64,000 nucleotides of DNA from Symbiodinium natans (lineage: Eukaryota > Sar > Dinophyceae > Suessiales > Symbiodiniaceae): the NCBI GenBank assembly GCA_905221605.1, contig CAJNDS010000768.1:62001-126000 (forward strand). Reading direction: 5' to 3'. Every line of letters starts with the position of its first letter. The stretch's first letter is position 1. Of the stretch, positions 32,477 to 42,371 are shown in pieces. Position numbers and translations under genes: made by a program. The notes below the pieces were generated by a model. It saw only the letters and a program-made list of their open reading frames with translations. It was not told where the DNA came from and searched no databases.

Positions 32477-33561
32477 AAGAAGAACAAGAAGAACAAGAAG
32501 ACGAAAGAGCAGAAGAAGAAGAAGAAGGAGAAGAAGAAGAAGCTTCGCTGCAACCAAGAGGCGGCGCCGACTTGGCAAAGCTGCTGGCGATGCTCGTTGT
32601 CGCATCACCTGGCATGAGAACTCGACATAAATCCGGCGAGGCCCCCAATTCCCTCAACCGCCAAGTTTAGGGTTTACTGTAGGGCTTAGGGTTTAGGGAA
32701 GGCCCCAAATCTCCTACTTGCAGCATGTCTATCTCTAGGCTTGCAAGGCGTTCAGGAAGTGTAGGTTCACCCGGACGCGCTGTTGCTACTCATTGGGCCG
32801 TGCTCTGCGTCTCCGTGGGCTGCGCGTGTCAGAGTGGACGAGGCTTATGGTGCTGGCAAAGAATGTAATTGAACGCTGAAACCCTAAACCCTAAACCCTA
32901 AACCCCTAAACCCTAAACCCTAAACCCTAAACCATTATGATGCAAACTACTTGGACAATACTCAGTCAGGCCTTCTTGGAGGCCCGCTTGCGATGGCACG
33001 AACTCCTCGCAGATGTCGACCAACTCAAACGGCTTCGATCATGCGAGTCGCACAGTATGTGCACAAGCATGAGCTACAGTAACATGACAGCATCCCGGCA
33101 AAAACAGCAAGTGTTCATCATCGTTCATCATAGCAAGGAAAAGCGAAGGCGAAGGTCTCCGAACGCAGGTGAGGTATGCCGGTTGCGACATAGGGCTTAC
33201 CGTTCAAGATTCGATGCTTCTAGGTATTGTCCTTTACCGCGCTCCCTTGCAGCCGATGCAGGCAATGAGTGAGCTCCTTTGTGTTCGGCAGACCACCTGG
33301 CAGCAAAGAGTCGCTGAGATGTTTCCGAAATTAGGGGTACCTTGTTGGGCTCCTTTTATAAGGGAATCCTTTTATTTGGGGGGGTGTATGTTGGGGGTCC
33401 CTTGTTTCGTAAACTCCCAGGTCAGAGTCGCATCCCCACAACAGGTGCAACAAACCATCCCCAAGCTTTGTAGAAGCAGCTTGATGGGAATTGGACATGA
33501 AAAAGGCTTTGCAAACTGGACGGTCGGGAATTCCAGCCTGCTACTCGTAAAGGATGTATAA
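32477..33561 (+). CDS. five-exon gene, acidic N-terminal part; unknown
   Basis: Exons 32477-32664, 32970-33054, 33134-33168, 33253-33320 and 33426-33561 join in phase at all four junctions and end in TAA. The first exon is Glu-rich (from GAA/GAG triplets) and then reads LAMLVVASPGMRTRHKSGEA. The second reads AFLEARLRWHELLADVDQLK. The fourth reads PMQAMSELLCVRQTTWQQRV. The last reads VASPQQVQQTIPKLCRSSLM and ends SSLLLVKDV. Donors are GTTTAG, GTATGT, GTGAGG and GTTTCC. Intron 1 has telomere-like ends. Intron 4 is a family A element; with its other acceptor (33420) the protein would end sooner. The true start is upstream or within exon 1. Confidence 0.52.
32665..32969 (+). other. intron with telomere-like ends
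   Basis: A 305-bp intron: starts GTTTAGGGTTTACTGTAGGG after CGCCAA, and carries about eight CCCTAAA units (32879-32933) shortly before the acceptor CTCAGTCAG. The exons on either side join in phase 0. Confidence 0.5.
33321..33425 (+). mobile_element. family A element acting as an intron
   Basis: Starts GTTTCCGAAATTAGGGGTACC and ends TTTCGTAAACTCCCAG at 33420, which is 100 bases, the same length as the 24.6-kb copy. A second AG at 33425 gives the longer downstream frame. The octamer AGAGTCGC occurs just before (33308-33315) and just after (33424-33431) the element. Confidence 0.62.
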
Positions 33562-33607
33562 GCCGTCAAGTCTGGGTCTTGTTTATGTTTCCAACTTGCT
33601 GTCCTGG

Positions 33608-33651
33608 ACCCTAAACCCTAAACCCTAAACCCTAAACCCTAAACCCTAAAG
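33608..33651. repeat. CCCTAAA telomere-like array
   Basis: Six perfect units. Confidence 0.92.
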
Positions 33652-33754
33652 GACCAGGAAGCACATCTCCCAGTGCAATGGCTCGGTTACCCAGCCTCGT
33701 GGTCGGGGCTCACGTGCTGTGAGCGGAGCATCCACGGCACCTGGACGACTACCA

Positions 33755-33840
33755 GGATGGGCTATCACCCCATAATGAACCCTATAAAGGGCCGTTTAAG
33801 GGATTATAGGGTTTACGGTTTAGGGTATAATCGGCCATCC
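33755..33840. mobile_element. family C short inverted-repeat element
   Basis: Ends GGATGGGCTATCACCC and GGTATAATCGGCCATCC are imperfect inverted repeats. The core matches the 9480-9563 copy (CCCATAATGAAC, AAGGGCC.TTTAAGGGATT.TAGGGT). Confidence 0.45.
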
Positions 33841-33950
33841 CGGTGCTGCTTGTACTTGCAGAGCGCCGCGTATCGGAACGCACATCGCGCCAGAAACGTT
33901 GTGGTATCGCAAGAACAGTTGCGCCCTGTGGGCTACGAGCACAGATCTTG

Positions 33951-34259
33951 CTAGGCAGGTAGGGATGCTTCACCAAAGTGGAGCCCAAAAAAGCTTAACG
34001 AATGTCTGCGTCTCCCAGACCCGAACTCACCCCCCAGCCAGCTGAGGACATCTCCTAGGTCGCCGTGGGAGAGCCGGGCGCCCCTGAGAAGGTGCACCAG
34101 GGTGCACAACACGTGGAAGTTGTGGAATGTAGAGGTCATCTGGGGATCTTTACCGTAAGGCCTTATGAAGACAGGACCATCGGAGGGTGGATCGGAGCGC
34201 ATGATGGCCTCCGCACACCTAGCTTCCACAACCCCTCCTCCGCCCCCAGAAACCCCCAA
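33951..34259 (-). CDS. 102-codon frame, unknown
   Basis: A minus-strand frame whose later part is strongly protein-like: MRSDPPSDGPVFIRPYGKDP, then STFHNFHVLCTLVHLLRGAR, then GDLGDVLSWLGGEFGSGRRR and the end GLHFGEASLPA with TAG. The first part (Gly-rich, over a C-tract) may not be translated; an internal Met fits better as the start. The overlapping plus-strand frame is Pro/Lys-rich and less convincing. No family is recognised. Confidence 0.45.
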   Translation of the reverse strand: MGVSGGGGGVVEARCAEAIMRSDPPSDGPVFIRPYGKDPQMTSTFHNFHVLCTLVHLLRGARLSHGDLGDVLSWLGGEFGSGRRRHSLSFFGLHFGEASLPA

Positions 34260-34740
34260 GGTCCCACAAACCCCTCAACCTCCCCCCCCCCCCCCAAAAA
34301 AAAACCCAAAATTTCGCCAACAACCAAATTTCAAAGGGGTGCCTCGCAGTACGGGCGGCCTCCCTCGCCATGTCTCCACAGCGACTTCTATTGCCGAGTC
34401 AGGTCCGGACAGGTTTCGGGGCTTAGGCTTTGTTAACGGACGAGTGCCGCGGCAAAGTGGGCTGGATGAGCACTCGGGGTTTGAAGGGTAGGGCCATCTT
34501 ATGTCTTACACTGGCCAGGAGCTGGCACAGGCCGTTGCTAAGTCTATCCAAGTCCTTGCAGCAGCAAAGCCTGCAGCGGAAGGAGCAATGGAAGGAAGGG
34601 CCCATGAACTAAGCTTGAGCATATGTTGACCTGCAGTGCCATGCCATTGTGTTTAGGGTTTAGGGTTTATTCCATACTGTTTAGCTTTAGCAAGTTTCCA
34701 TATACAGTACGCCACGTCCAGGGCTTTGCAAGCCAATGCC

Positions 34741-35070
34741 CTACCCTCTTGAATCGCAGGCAATCATCTCAGTGCTTTGCACGCTGAAGGCCTCGAAACC
34801 TACATATGAGACCAAATGCGGACACATGCCAGCAGTTCTGCAACACTCTCGTAAGGCATAGCGCATGCCTTGACATGCCTTGTGTGGGGACGACACGAAG
34901 ACACGGCGCGAGGCATGCACAAACAACGCTTGTGTAGGCAAAATTACGCAGACTGTCATGTAGAGAGGTTCCAAGGAATGGGCCCAAACGGCTAGGCTAG
35001 GTCCTCGAGGTGGTCCAAGAGTTTTGAGGCCAAAGGTTGCTGGCGTAGGTTTCAAGGAAGTTGAAGGCAC
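34741..35070 (-). CDS. 109-codon frame, unknown
   Basis: Minus-strand frame with ATFGLKTLGPPRGPSLAVWA, HSLEPLYMTVCVILPTQALF and MRYALRECCRTAGMCPHLVS, ending IACDSRG. Hydrophobic and Cys-rich stretches alternate regularly. No splice site was fixed at either end. It lies head-to-head with the plus-strand exon at 35247. Function is unknown. Confidence 0.38.
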   Translation of the reverse strand: MPSTSLKPTPATFGLKTLGPPRGPSLAVWAHSLEPLYMTVCVILPTQALFVHASRRVFVSSPHKACQGMRYALRECCRTAGMCPHLVSYVGFEAFSVQSTEMIACDSRG

Positions 35071-35246
35071 TTGAACTTCAGGGCTTTAAGAACAGAAAGG
35101 GCTCGGCACAAAACCCCGTAGCAATGGCATGTCATCGTCAGCGCACAATTGCTTCGCCGCCACCCTTTTCTCACAAGGTCGAAGCAATGCAATGCAAAGC
35201 ATGGCTTGCTCAACTTCGAGACCTGGAACCTTCAAGAGTTCATTAG

Positions 35247-35394
35247 GTTTCGGGGTGTACATCGGAAAGATGCGGAAGTGAGCAAAAACGACTTGCCAGC
35301 ATCTGCTTGCACGCCTGACGTTGAGAAAGCGTCGCCCGGGTCAGACAAAGAACAAGTCCTCGGAACTTCTCAGCCGAAGCACCCGGACCTCAGG
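35247..35394 (+). CDS. internal exon, acidic, ends at GTTCAGGG intron
   Basis: The acceptor GTTCATTAG is followed by one carried base and 49 codons: FRGVHRKDAEVSKNDLPASA, then DVEKASPGSDKEQVLGTSQP and HPDLR. The exon ends AGG|GTTCAGGGTTCAGGGTTTAGGG, the usual junction in a slightly changed form. Charged, soluble-looking sequence. Function is unknown. Confidence 0.48.
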
Positions 35395-35950
35395 GTTCAG
35401 GGTTCAGGGTTTAGGGTTTAGGGGACGTTCGAAAGACTCGGGATACGACATCACATACATACATATACACCTACATGCAAACACACATAGATACGCGCAT
35501 ACATCCATGCATGCATATATTGCATGCATTACCCACGTGCGGCGGAAGGCGTCTGGAAGGCTCGCAAGGTGAAATTGAGGAGCTGCCTACAACATGGCCG
35601 TGTCTGCTTGTTCAAGAGTCACTCAGGGAGAAATGTCTTCGTTTTCGTCACTGGGCCACCAGCTCTCCCTCGTCGACACTCGCGGTCATGCCTCAGCCAG
35701 GACTGTGCGGGGTGAATGATGGATCCTCACCTTGAACTCTTGAAGCGGAGACGAGGATACCATGTGGGCACGGCCTGGCGAGAACGCACAGCGTGCAACC
35801 ACAAAATCAGATCTCTTCGGTCTTGACCCACGCAATAGACCGAACTGCATTCGGAGAGCTTCGGGACTCGTCAACCTCCAACCTCTGAAAGCCGAGCCAT
35901 AAATCAAGTTGGAGGCAGAGGCGTATAGTAACTGGAGACAAAAAAAGGCG

Positions 35951-36048
35951 TATACTCCCCTTAGTTACCTAAATAAAAATAATAGTTTTCATGTCCTCTT
36001 GGGTTTTATATAAACAAAGACGGGAGATAATTCCCAAGGGGGACATAG
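35951..36048. mobile_element. family B MITE, copy 1
   Basis: 98 bp: TATACTCCCCTTAG...CCTCTTGGGTTTTATAT...CCCAAGGGGGACATAG. Flanked by AGGC(G) on the left and AGGC on the right. The first base of the inverted repeat is G instead of C. Confidence 0.75.
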
Positions 36049-36328
36049 AGGCAGGCGTGAGTCGACTAACTCGGGAGCAAAGCATGACGCGAGTCGAAAG
36101 ACAGGCGTCGGGAATGAAGCATTCAAGCGTTCAGGACTTCGAGCTCTTAACTGCACATGAAAGCCGAAACCCTAAACCCTAAACCCTGAACCCCAAACAA
36201 AGAGGTCGGGTTCTTGGGTCTGCCACCCCAAAAAACTCGTGGTGTGGCAAGAGCCGAGGCTGAAGCCGTAGCGCCTTCTCAAGCCTCCACGCGCCGTGCG
36301 GGAGCAAGCAGCAGCGTGGTGATTCTAG

Positions 36329-36419
36329 GGTTTAGGGTCAGTTTAGGGTTTAGGGTTTAGGGTTTAGGGTTTAGGGTTTAGGGTTTAGGGTTTAGGGTTT
36401 AGGGTTTAGGGTTTAGGGT
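36329..36419. repeat. TTTAGGG telomere-like array
   Basis: About twelve units with one interruption (TCAG). It follows a spacer (36190-36327) that is open in single frames on both strands and is probably an exon. Confidence 0.93.
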
Positions 36420-36534
36420 AGACATGCGGCTTGAAGGTTCGAGACTCGGAGTCGGCGGGAATAAGGTTTGGCACACTAGGCCTGCACTGCCCTTGGCAAT
36501 GGGTTCATGATGGTTCTCTTGGTGAAACAACCCG

Positions 36535-36606
36535 GTTTAGGGTTTAGGGTTTAGGGTTTAGGGTTTAGGGTTTAGGGTTTAGGGTTTAGGGTTTAGGGTT
36601 TAGGGT
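36535..36606. repeat. TTTAGGG telomere-like array
   Basis: Ten perfect units. It directly follows ACAACCCG|G, the usual exon/GTTTAGGG junction. A 55-base plus-strand exon (36480-36534, ending MMVLLVKQP) could end here. Confidence 0.93.
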
Positions 36607-36670
36607 TGCAGAAACAACCCAGCAGGTAACAACGGAACTCTGTTGCAGCACGCGCCTCGTGGCGATCTCC

Positions 36671-38550
36671 TCATTGTTTATAGGCCTGGCTAGGGCACTG
36701 ATTGATCTTTGTGGCACAGATATATACCGGGCTTTCTTGCGATGCACGTGCGAAACTGCAACATTCTCTCAGCACTTTTTGCTGTAGCAGTGTCCTCAGC
36801 ATGATGCAACTCCTTGTCTGCAAACTCGGGAGGCCCCCACAGTCAAGAACAAATCGGGCAGCACATCGGTCTTGCTTCCGAAGCTGTTGAGCCCGGGCGC
36901 TGTTGAAAGGTAAACCGAAACTTCCGTCACTCTCAACGCTTATGCCTTCGCAGCATACAAGCCTACATGGTTTATCATGCTTTTGCTTTGCTTCGTTGGT
37001 TTGAGCACGCCATACTTGCTGGGTTTGGCTCTTCAAGTACCGTTTCATGCCATGTCGGGTGTTCAACGTGGGCACTCAGGTTCCCTAAGCACTAAAACCC
37101 TAAACCCCTAAAACCCTAAAACTCTATAAACCCCAAGCCCTAAGCCCTAAACCCTAGCCTAAACCCTAAACCCTAAACCCTAAACCCTAAACCCTAAACC
37201 CTAAACCCTGCAGGCCACTCCCGCGGCTCCCTCCCCCCAAACGGTGCTGCATGGACGGTAGCCAGTTCATGGCAGCTTCCGCCCGCATCGCCTTGCCTAG
37301 CCGCTGGACTAGCTCCTGCCAGGTCGGTTTAGGGTTTAGGGTTTGGGGTTTAGGGTTTAGGGTTTGGGGTTCAGGGTTTGGGGTTTGGGGTTTGCGCAGC
37401 TATGAGGGTTGAGAAACTATAGCACCCGAAGACGACACTGGGTGTGCATTTCGAGTGGCTTGAAGATTCTACGAGTATGTACTTGGTAAATCTTGGCTCC
37501 GCCCCAATATGTTTGAGTCTTGTCTTGCTATCGCCTCTTATTTTGTGTTCGGCTTGAACGCGTGGTTATTTTGTTTATTTGTGCGTCTTGGCTTGATGCG
37601 CGGCTGCTTTGCTTATTGGCGTTCGGGCCGTTCGGGCTTAATGTGTGGTTGTGTTGCTTATCGGCGTTCGGAGCTTCGAGCTAAGGAAGCAGGCTGCAGG
37701 GAGTCAATTCACAAATACTTCAGGGATGTTTCACAGATCCTGGATTCCTGGAATAAAGAACTAGCAGTAACTAGCAAGAAAGAGCTATTCGCTGATTTCC
37801 AGCCAATCAGGACTGTTGTCTTACTGCAGAGTGTGCTTGGGTGCACGCTGTGTTGGTTCGCCTTTGCCGAGGGATACGCGGCAAAGCGGGATGGCAAGTG
37901 CATTCTTGAGCTTCACTTGCGTGATTGACAGAAAGAAGCCGAAGAAACGATGCTTGCAAAGTAGCTCTCTAAACAAGAGGAGCGACTTCGCTGTACCAAA
38001 CATGAACCTGAGGATCTCTCCATGGCCCTGCCAAGCCCCAATGCCGCAGCAAACGCCCTTGAAAAGTATGGTGAGCAGTTCGCAGAAGCAACGGAAGCCT
38101 GTGAACACTAATTTCACAACACTATAACATGATACTAAAAAGCTTCATAGATAGGGGTTTACCAAACATAGGGGACCCCCGACTAGAAACCCCTAAGTAG
38201 AAGGATCCCCCTTCTAACAAGGACCCCAAATAAGGTGCCCCTGAGATCGTAAACCCCCAAATGGCTTCATAGAGACACTATACTCCCCTTAGAACCTTAA
38301 TAAACATAACATTTTTAACATCCTCTTGGGTTCTACAAAAACAAAATAAGAGCAATTCCCAAGGGGGATATAGGAGAAGCTCCACTGTGCTTACCCTAAA
38401 CCCTAAACCCTAAACCCCAAACCCTAAACCCTAAACCCTAAACCCTTGCTGGGTCCCGCAAGTGGCCTGGTGCGGCCTGGTGCCTGTCACTAGCTGCGGC
38501 GCCGCGCGCCGCAGGAGTTGGCGGAGACCGGCCTTCTCCAGTTTGCGCTG
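36671..38550 (-). CDS. three-exon gene end, helical basic protein
   Basis: Minus strand, all phases consistent. Exon 38550-38491 reads QRKLEKAGLRQLLRRAAPQL and donates at CTA|GTGACA. Exon 37315-37207 (acceptor GACCTGGCAG) reads ELVQRLGKAMRAEAAMNWLP, then SMQHRLGGG, and ends CAGG|GTTTAGGG. Exon 37074-36671 (acceptor AACCTGAG) reads PTLNTRHGMKRYLKSQTQQV, then EAKQKHDKPCRLVCCEG, and ends QCPSQAYKQ with a stop. The 132-bp second intron is almost pure TTTAGGG-type repeat. The 1.2-kb first intron holds one family A and one family B element. Basic and amphipathic; function unknown. The first exon is the least certain. Confidence 0.5.
37081..37206. repeat. CCCTAAA telomere-like array, nearly a whole intron
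   Basis: About 126 bases of CCCTAAA and variants. On the minus strand this is the body of the 37206-37075 intron, which begins GTTTAGGGTTTAGGG. Confidence 0.93.
37326..37396. repeat. TTTAGGG / TTTGGGG telomere-like array
   Basis: Mixed TTTAGGG, TTTGGGG and TTCAGGG units, immediately upstream (minus sense) of the 37315 acceptor. Confidence 0.9.
37668..37928 (+). CDS. possible exon, unknown
   Basis: The last part of a plus-strand frame (37509-37928) reads KEAGCRESIHKYFRDVSQIL, DSWNKELAVTSKKELFADFQ and YAAKRDGKCILELHLRD before TGA. The upstream part is a degenerate triple repeat (GLMRGCFAYWRS-like) and looks artificial. It lies inside the first intron of the minus-strand gene at 36671-38550. 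Either a nested gene or chance. Confidence 0.3.
   Translation, partial: SELRAKEAGCRESIHKYFRDVSQILDSWNKELAVTSKKELFADFQPIRTVVLLQSVLGCTLCWFAFAEGYAAKRDGKCILELHLRD
38142..38273. mobile_element. family A element with flanking 10-bp direct repeats
   Basis: GCTTCATAGA occurs at 38142-38151 and again at 38264-38273. Between them is a family A copy (GTTTACCAAACATAGGGG...GGTGCCCCTGAGATCGTAAAC). Here the element looks like a plain insertion in an intron, not a whole intron. Confidence 0.65.
38278..38373. mobile_element. family B MITE, copy 2
   Basis: 96 bp, CTATACTCCCCTTAG...CCCAAGGGGGATATAG, flanked by GACA and GAGA. It starts four bases after the family A element. Confidence 0.78.
38392..38447. repeat. 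CCCTAAA telomere-like array
   Basis: Seven units with one CCCCAAA variant. TTTAGGG units follow at 38559-38612, across the spacer that carries exon 38491-38550. Confidence 0.92.
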
Positions 38551-38728
38551 CTTAATGGAGTTTAGGGTTTAGGGTTTAGGGTTTAGGGCGTAGGGTTCAG
38601 GGTTCAGTAGGGTTTACGGAACTCGGAGGGGTGCAAGGGAATGAAACATTGAAGTCTCACGGTTTCAGCTCGGGACTTGGGACTGCAGGATTCGAGCAAA
38701 GCTTCCAAGGCTTCCTCACATTCTACAG

Positions 38729-39052
38729 AGCGCGTCTGTATCGAAGTTGTTCTGGAGGAGTTGTGCTACGACGGGCCAAGATGCTGACTTTGGAATTTCG
38801 GTTCAAAGGTTGCTGGCTTTTCGCAAACGGATGTCTCAGCCTGACCTCTGCAAGAGGATCCTTGAAAGTCTGCGCGTTCGGGGTTCGGGGCGGGGTTCAT
38901 TTGAAGCTGCTATTTTTTTGGTAATTAATAAGCGAGGTTCTGGTGTGGTGGACATGGGCAATATCAAGAAGCCTACACGCTGCAACGGACAAGATGTGAA
39001 AACAAAGGGCCCCCCAGTGCCCTCAGCTCCGGCTCAATTGGGCAAAGGGTGA
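38729..39052 (+). CDS. 3'-terminal exon, basic end
   Basis: After CACATTCTACAG (38728) a frame runs 108 codons to TGA. It includes DADFGISVQRLLAFRKRMSQ, DLCKRILESLRVRGSGRGSF and INKRGSGVVDMGNIKKPTRC, and ends PAQLGKG. The composition is convincingly protein-like, with a basic middle and Pro/Lys end. No family is recognised. It lies close to, and on the other strand from, the first exon of the 36671-38550 gene. Confidence 0.43.
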   Translation, partial: SASVSKLFWRSCATTGQDADFGISVQRLLAFRKRMSQPDLCKRILESLRVRGSGRGSFEAAIFLVINKRGSGVVDMGNIKKPTRCNGQDVKTKGPPVPSAPAQLGKG

Positions 39053-40416
39053 TAAAGCGCACCGATGAAAACCTAGCCCTAAACCCTAAACCCTAAACCC
39101 TAAACCCCCCTTTCGGAGAGATACTCGTACAGCTGAGGTGCCGGCGGCATCGTTGAACCGGGCTGGCCGGCGCTCTCTGCGCAAGCGGCCTGCGGCCAGG
39201 GTGCCTATAAAACTCTTCAAAACTTCTACTACTGACTCCTTCACTCCTGCTTTTAGTGTAAGAGGTGTGATTTAGAATGCAAGCAAGGATGCCAGTAAGC
39301 CATGAGTAAGCATACCGGACGGTGCAAAAAGGTCATGACTGGCAGCGCAACATGTGTGAGAGTACCGGCTTGCAGGAATACAAAGCGAAATCAACCGTCA
39401 CAAGACCTAGGACAGAAATCTTAGCGAGTCTGACTACAGCAAAATATCAGAATCACTTTTCAAGAGCGTTCACATGCCAGAATCCCCCTGACGCTGTCTA
39501 GTGTTCAACAGCAGGCTTCTGCTCAGACTTCCAAAGCATGAGCAACTGTGGAAACCTCGATAGCTACAGTAATTGAGCGGAACATGTGGGATTGTGAGTG
39601 ATCGTCTGTGTGTCGTCTGTCTCTGTACCATTGCAGCTTTTTGCGGGGTGAACGTAGTCTGCGTGTGTGGCTCTGTGTTTGTGTCCGGCATCTCTGAGGC
39701 ACCCACCAGACAACAACGATCGGTAGAGTTGCAGCCTCCCACAGTACAATCTTAGGGCACAGGTGTGATGCAAAGAGCTTCTGCCGCAAGATCTTTGAAG
39801 AATGTGGGGCATGGAAGAACCATCACTCAAAATCACTCAATCACTTCTGGCCTTTATCCAATGATAAATTCCCGAGCAACACGCCTCCAAGGGCGGCAAT
39901 ACTTAACCTTCAGTGCCGAAACTTCCGACACTGCCGAACCTGCTTCAGTCCAGGCCTAGTCTAAGTCGTGATTCCAAAAAGAGCCCTGAGCATGCCGCGC
40001 TGTTTGTTCTCGCCTTCAATTGACAGGTCTGAGTGTACAAGCACGGCGCCCAGTTGAGGGCCGCAAACAAACCTGCTAGACGAGCGCAGTTCCTCTGTAT
40101 TCACCCCATTCGCAGCGTTGATCCCTGTAGCTTGTTGAATTCAGAGACCTTCTGGTTTCACGCCTTGTAGACCCGGGATTTGTGTGCTGTCCGCGCTACA
40201 AAGGAACCATGCTTGGCCAAGTGCAAAAGCGCTGGAGCTGATGCTTTTAGCATGTCAGACAGCGTGAGACTTGAAAAGTCAAGTCTAGGATCACAGACCT
40301 TAGGACAACGCATACAAGGTGCGTGTAGACAGAACATTCACTACGTTGACCAACCGTTTTGCGTGATGACCTTTACTTGCAAATTTTGCTGTTTTGATAT
40401 TTATTCCTACACTCTA
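39053..40416. other. no confident gene
   Basis: Holds a CCCTAAA array (39078-39106) and several frames under 100 codons on both strands without clear splice pairs. The plus frame 40180-40431 and the minus frames near 39470-39836 were considered too weak. Confidence 0.4.
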
Positions 40417-41762
40417 CTAGAGGCTGCTTAGAGACATAGCTAGACGCTGCCTCGTCAGCTTCTCTTTTTGCAGCTGCTCCTGCAAAGGCTGTACGATTCT
40501 CTGTACCTCTGAGGCCACAACTTTCTGTACCTCTAGTCGGAGTGCGGGCGTGAGCTTACTGAGGGCAGATCCCGACGCGGATTTCACGGAGCTCCGCCGC
40601 GACGCGGCCGAAGCGCTAGCAGGGCGTGGCTTGGCCTCTGGCTTGGGCTCCTGGCTCTTTGGCAAGGATTTCGCGCCTGCGCTCTGCGGGCGCAGGGAGT
40701 TTGAGCGCTGCAGGTGCAAGGCCGACATCATGATCTCTTTCCTGTTGTACTCATCGCATGTTGCCCGGCAGGGATGCGCAAAAGGTGGGCGGGCCCACTC
40801 AACCTCCCGGCGCTCCGATCGGTTAAACAAGCGGTACGCAGGAGCACCAGTGTTCCTTCGTCGCTGCCTGACGACGTCATCTTCGGCAGTCAGCTTAGGA
40901 CGGCTCCGTCGGATGAAGTCGCTTTCTTGCGTCCTCGCGTCTTGATGCCTTTGGAGCTCCTCGAAGGCCCTCTCGTGAGCACCCAGAAACCTCTCCACAT
41001 CATTCCGCTCAATGTCCCTGTTCATACACTGGGCTTGCCGTGTGATGTCTTTGATGTCGCCGAAGCCCTTGCGATGGTTCCCGCACACGCTCCGGATCAC
41101 GTGATTCTTGTCGCCCACCGCATCCATACCACCCCGCATCATGGCGCCACTGGATCTCCGACTCCTACAGCCCCCGCACTGCCCACCGGCAACGCGGGGC
41201 CGACTCGCTTGCAGGGCCTTGAGCCTTGAGCCGGAACTCGTGTTCTCGGGACACTTGCGAGCATCAGCCATCGACCCCCAAGATATGCACGGGCAGCGCA
41301 GAAGGGTCATTGCTGCCCAGCAGCGTAGCCTCGCATGTCGTTCTTTTCCAGGGGATGCTGTCGGTTAGCCAAACATGGCAAAGGTTACTCATGAAGGCCA
41401 GGACATCGGCCCTATCCCACCAAGTTAGGATGGTAACAAGTAGATACGTACAATTAGCTCCAAAGCTCCCGCACCAAACCCCAAGACTCTGGACCCTCAC
41501 ACGACAACCTTGGGAATCGCAGAAAACCCTACTGACCACATGGAGCCCCAACCCCCCCTCATGAGCTCCCGGCGCCTGGCGAGATGTTTGGACGCGACTG
41601 GCCGGCGCCACGGCATGCGATGACTCTCCAGGGGCACCCTAAACCCTAAACCCTAAACCCTAAACGACTCCAGGGACGTTTAATCTCATGAATGGGGGGC
41701 CCCGCTGTTTTTATAAGGGAGACTGAACAGGCTCCGGATGGCTCCTCCCCTGCCCTTTTTGG
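40417..41762 (-). CDS. two-exon gene with the longest exon in the window; coiled-coil tail
   Basis: Exon 41357-40417 holds the longest open frame here, 297 codons from its first Met; a second Met (MADARKCPEN, 41271) may be the true start. Order: a short Cys/Arg-rich region with GGQCGGCRSRRSSGAMM, a charged region with NRDIERNDVERFLGAHERAF and EELQRHQDARTQESDFIRRS, a Ser/Ala/Pro/Lys-rich linker, then LRLEVQKVVASEVQRIVQPL and QEQLQKEKL, a predicted coiled coil, before TAG. An upstream exon (about 41762-41666; SVSLIKTAGPPIHEIKR) joins in phase across an intron starting GTTTAGGGTTTAGGG (41665). If Met 14 is the start, the upstream part is a leader. Function is unknown. Confidence 0.66.
41637..41665. 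repeat. CCCTAAA telomere-like array at an intron start (minus strand)
   Basis: Four perfect units. In minus sense they follow GGAGTC directly as GTTTAGGGTTTAGGG. Further TTTAGGG units lie at 41779-41812 and 41847-41890. Confidence 0.9.
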
Positions 41763-42371
41763 GGGAAAGCGTACACAGGGTTTAGGGTTGGGGTTTGGGG
41801 TTTAGGGTTTAGACTCTCCTGATAGCCCGGATACTCCAAGAACCTAGGGTTTTAGGGTTTTAGGGTTTAGGGGTTTAGGGAGGTTAGGGGTTCAAGTATT
41901 TAAGGTGTTAAGTAGGGTGAAATTTGGGTTTGGAGGCTGGGAGCGGGGGGGTGGGAGGGGGGTCGCAGGCAGTCTTGACAGGTGAAGGGATGCGAGTTTC
42001 TCTAACCATTCTAACCCTTGGAAGGGCGTGTGAGGCCATCAAAGCTTCTAAGCTGTGCGGGCTTCTCATGAGGACACTTGATAGCATGAGCGCCTGCGTT
42101 GTGACGAGCAAGTATGCCGCAACAAGCCAACCACGAAACGTAGCCCCCCGGCAATGATGAATCGATGCTCTGCAGGGCCTCTGGGGTTATAGCAGAGTAA
42201 GACTAGAAGGGGGTGCAAGTGTCTTTCCGGGCAAACTGTGCTCTGTTGTATCCTCGGAAAAAAGTGCGCACAGTTCGAAAAAGGATCCCGACTCTTCGAT
42301 CATGCACAGCACCTTGACACAAACAGTATCGTGCGCTACGACCGTATGAAGAGATTATCTTCGCCAAGCAC

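Noticed and set aside
40550-41229. Plus-strand frames of 131 and 171 codons
   Set aside because: They are mirror shadows of the minus-strand exon, which has better composition, a coiled-coil tail and an in-phase upstream exon.
41218-41232. Tandem GGCTCAAG on the minus strand, like the end of a spliced leader
   Set aside because: It lies inside the coding part of the longest exon, and the preceding bases do not match the leader.
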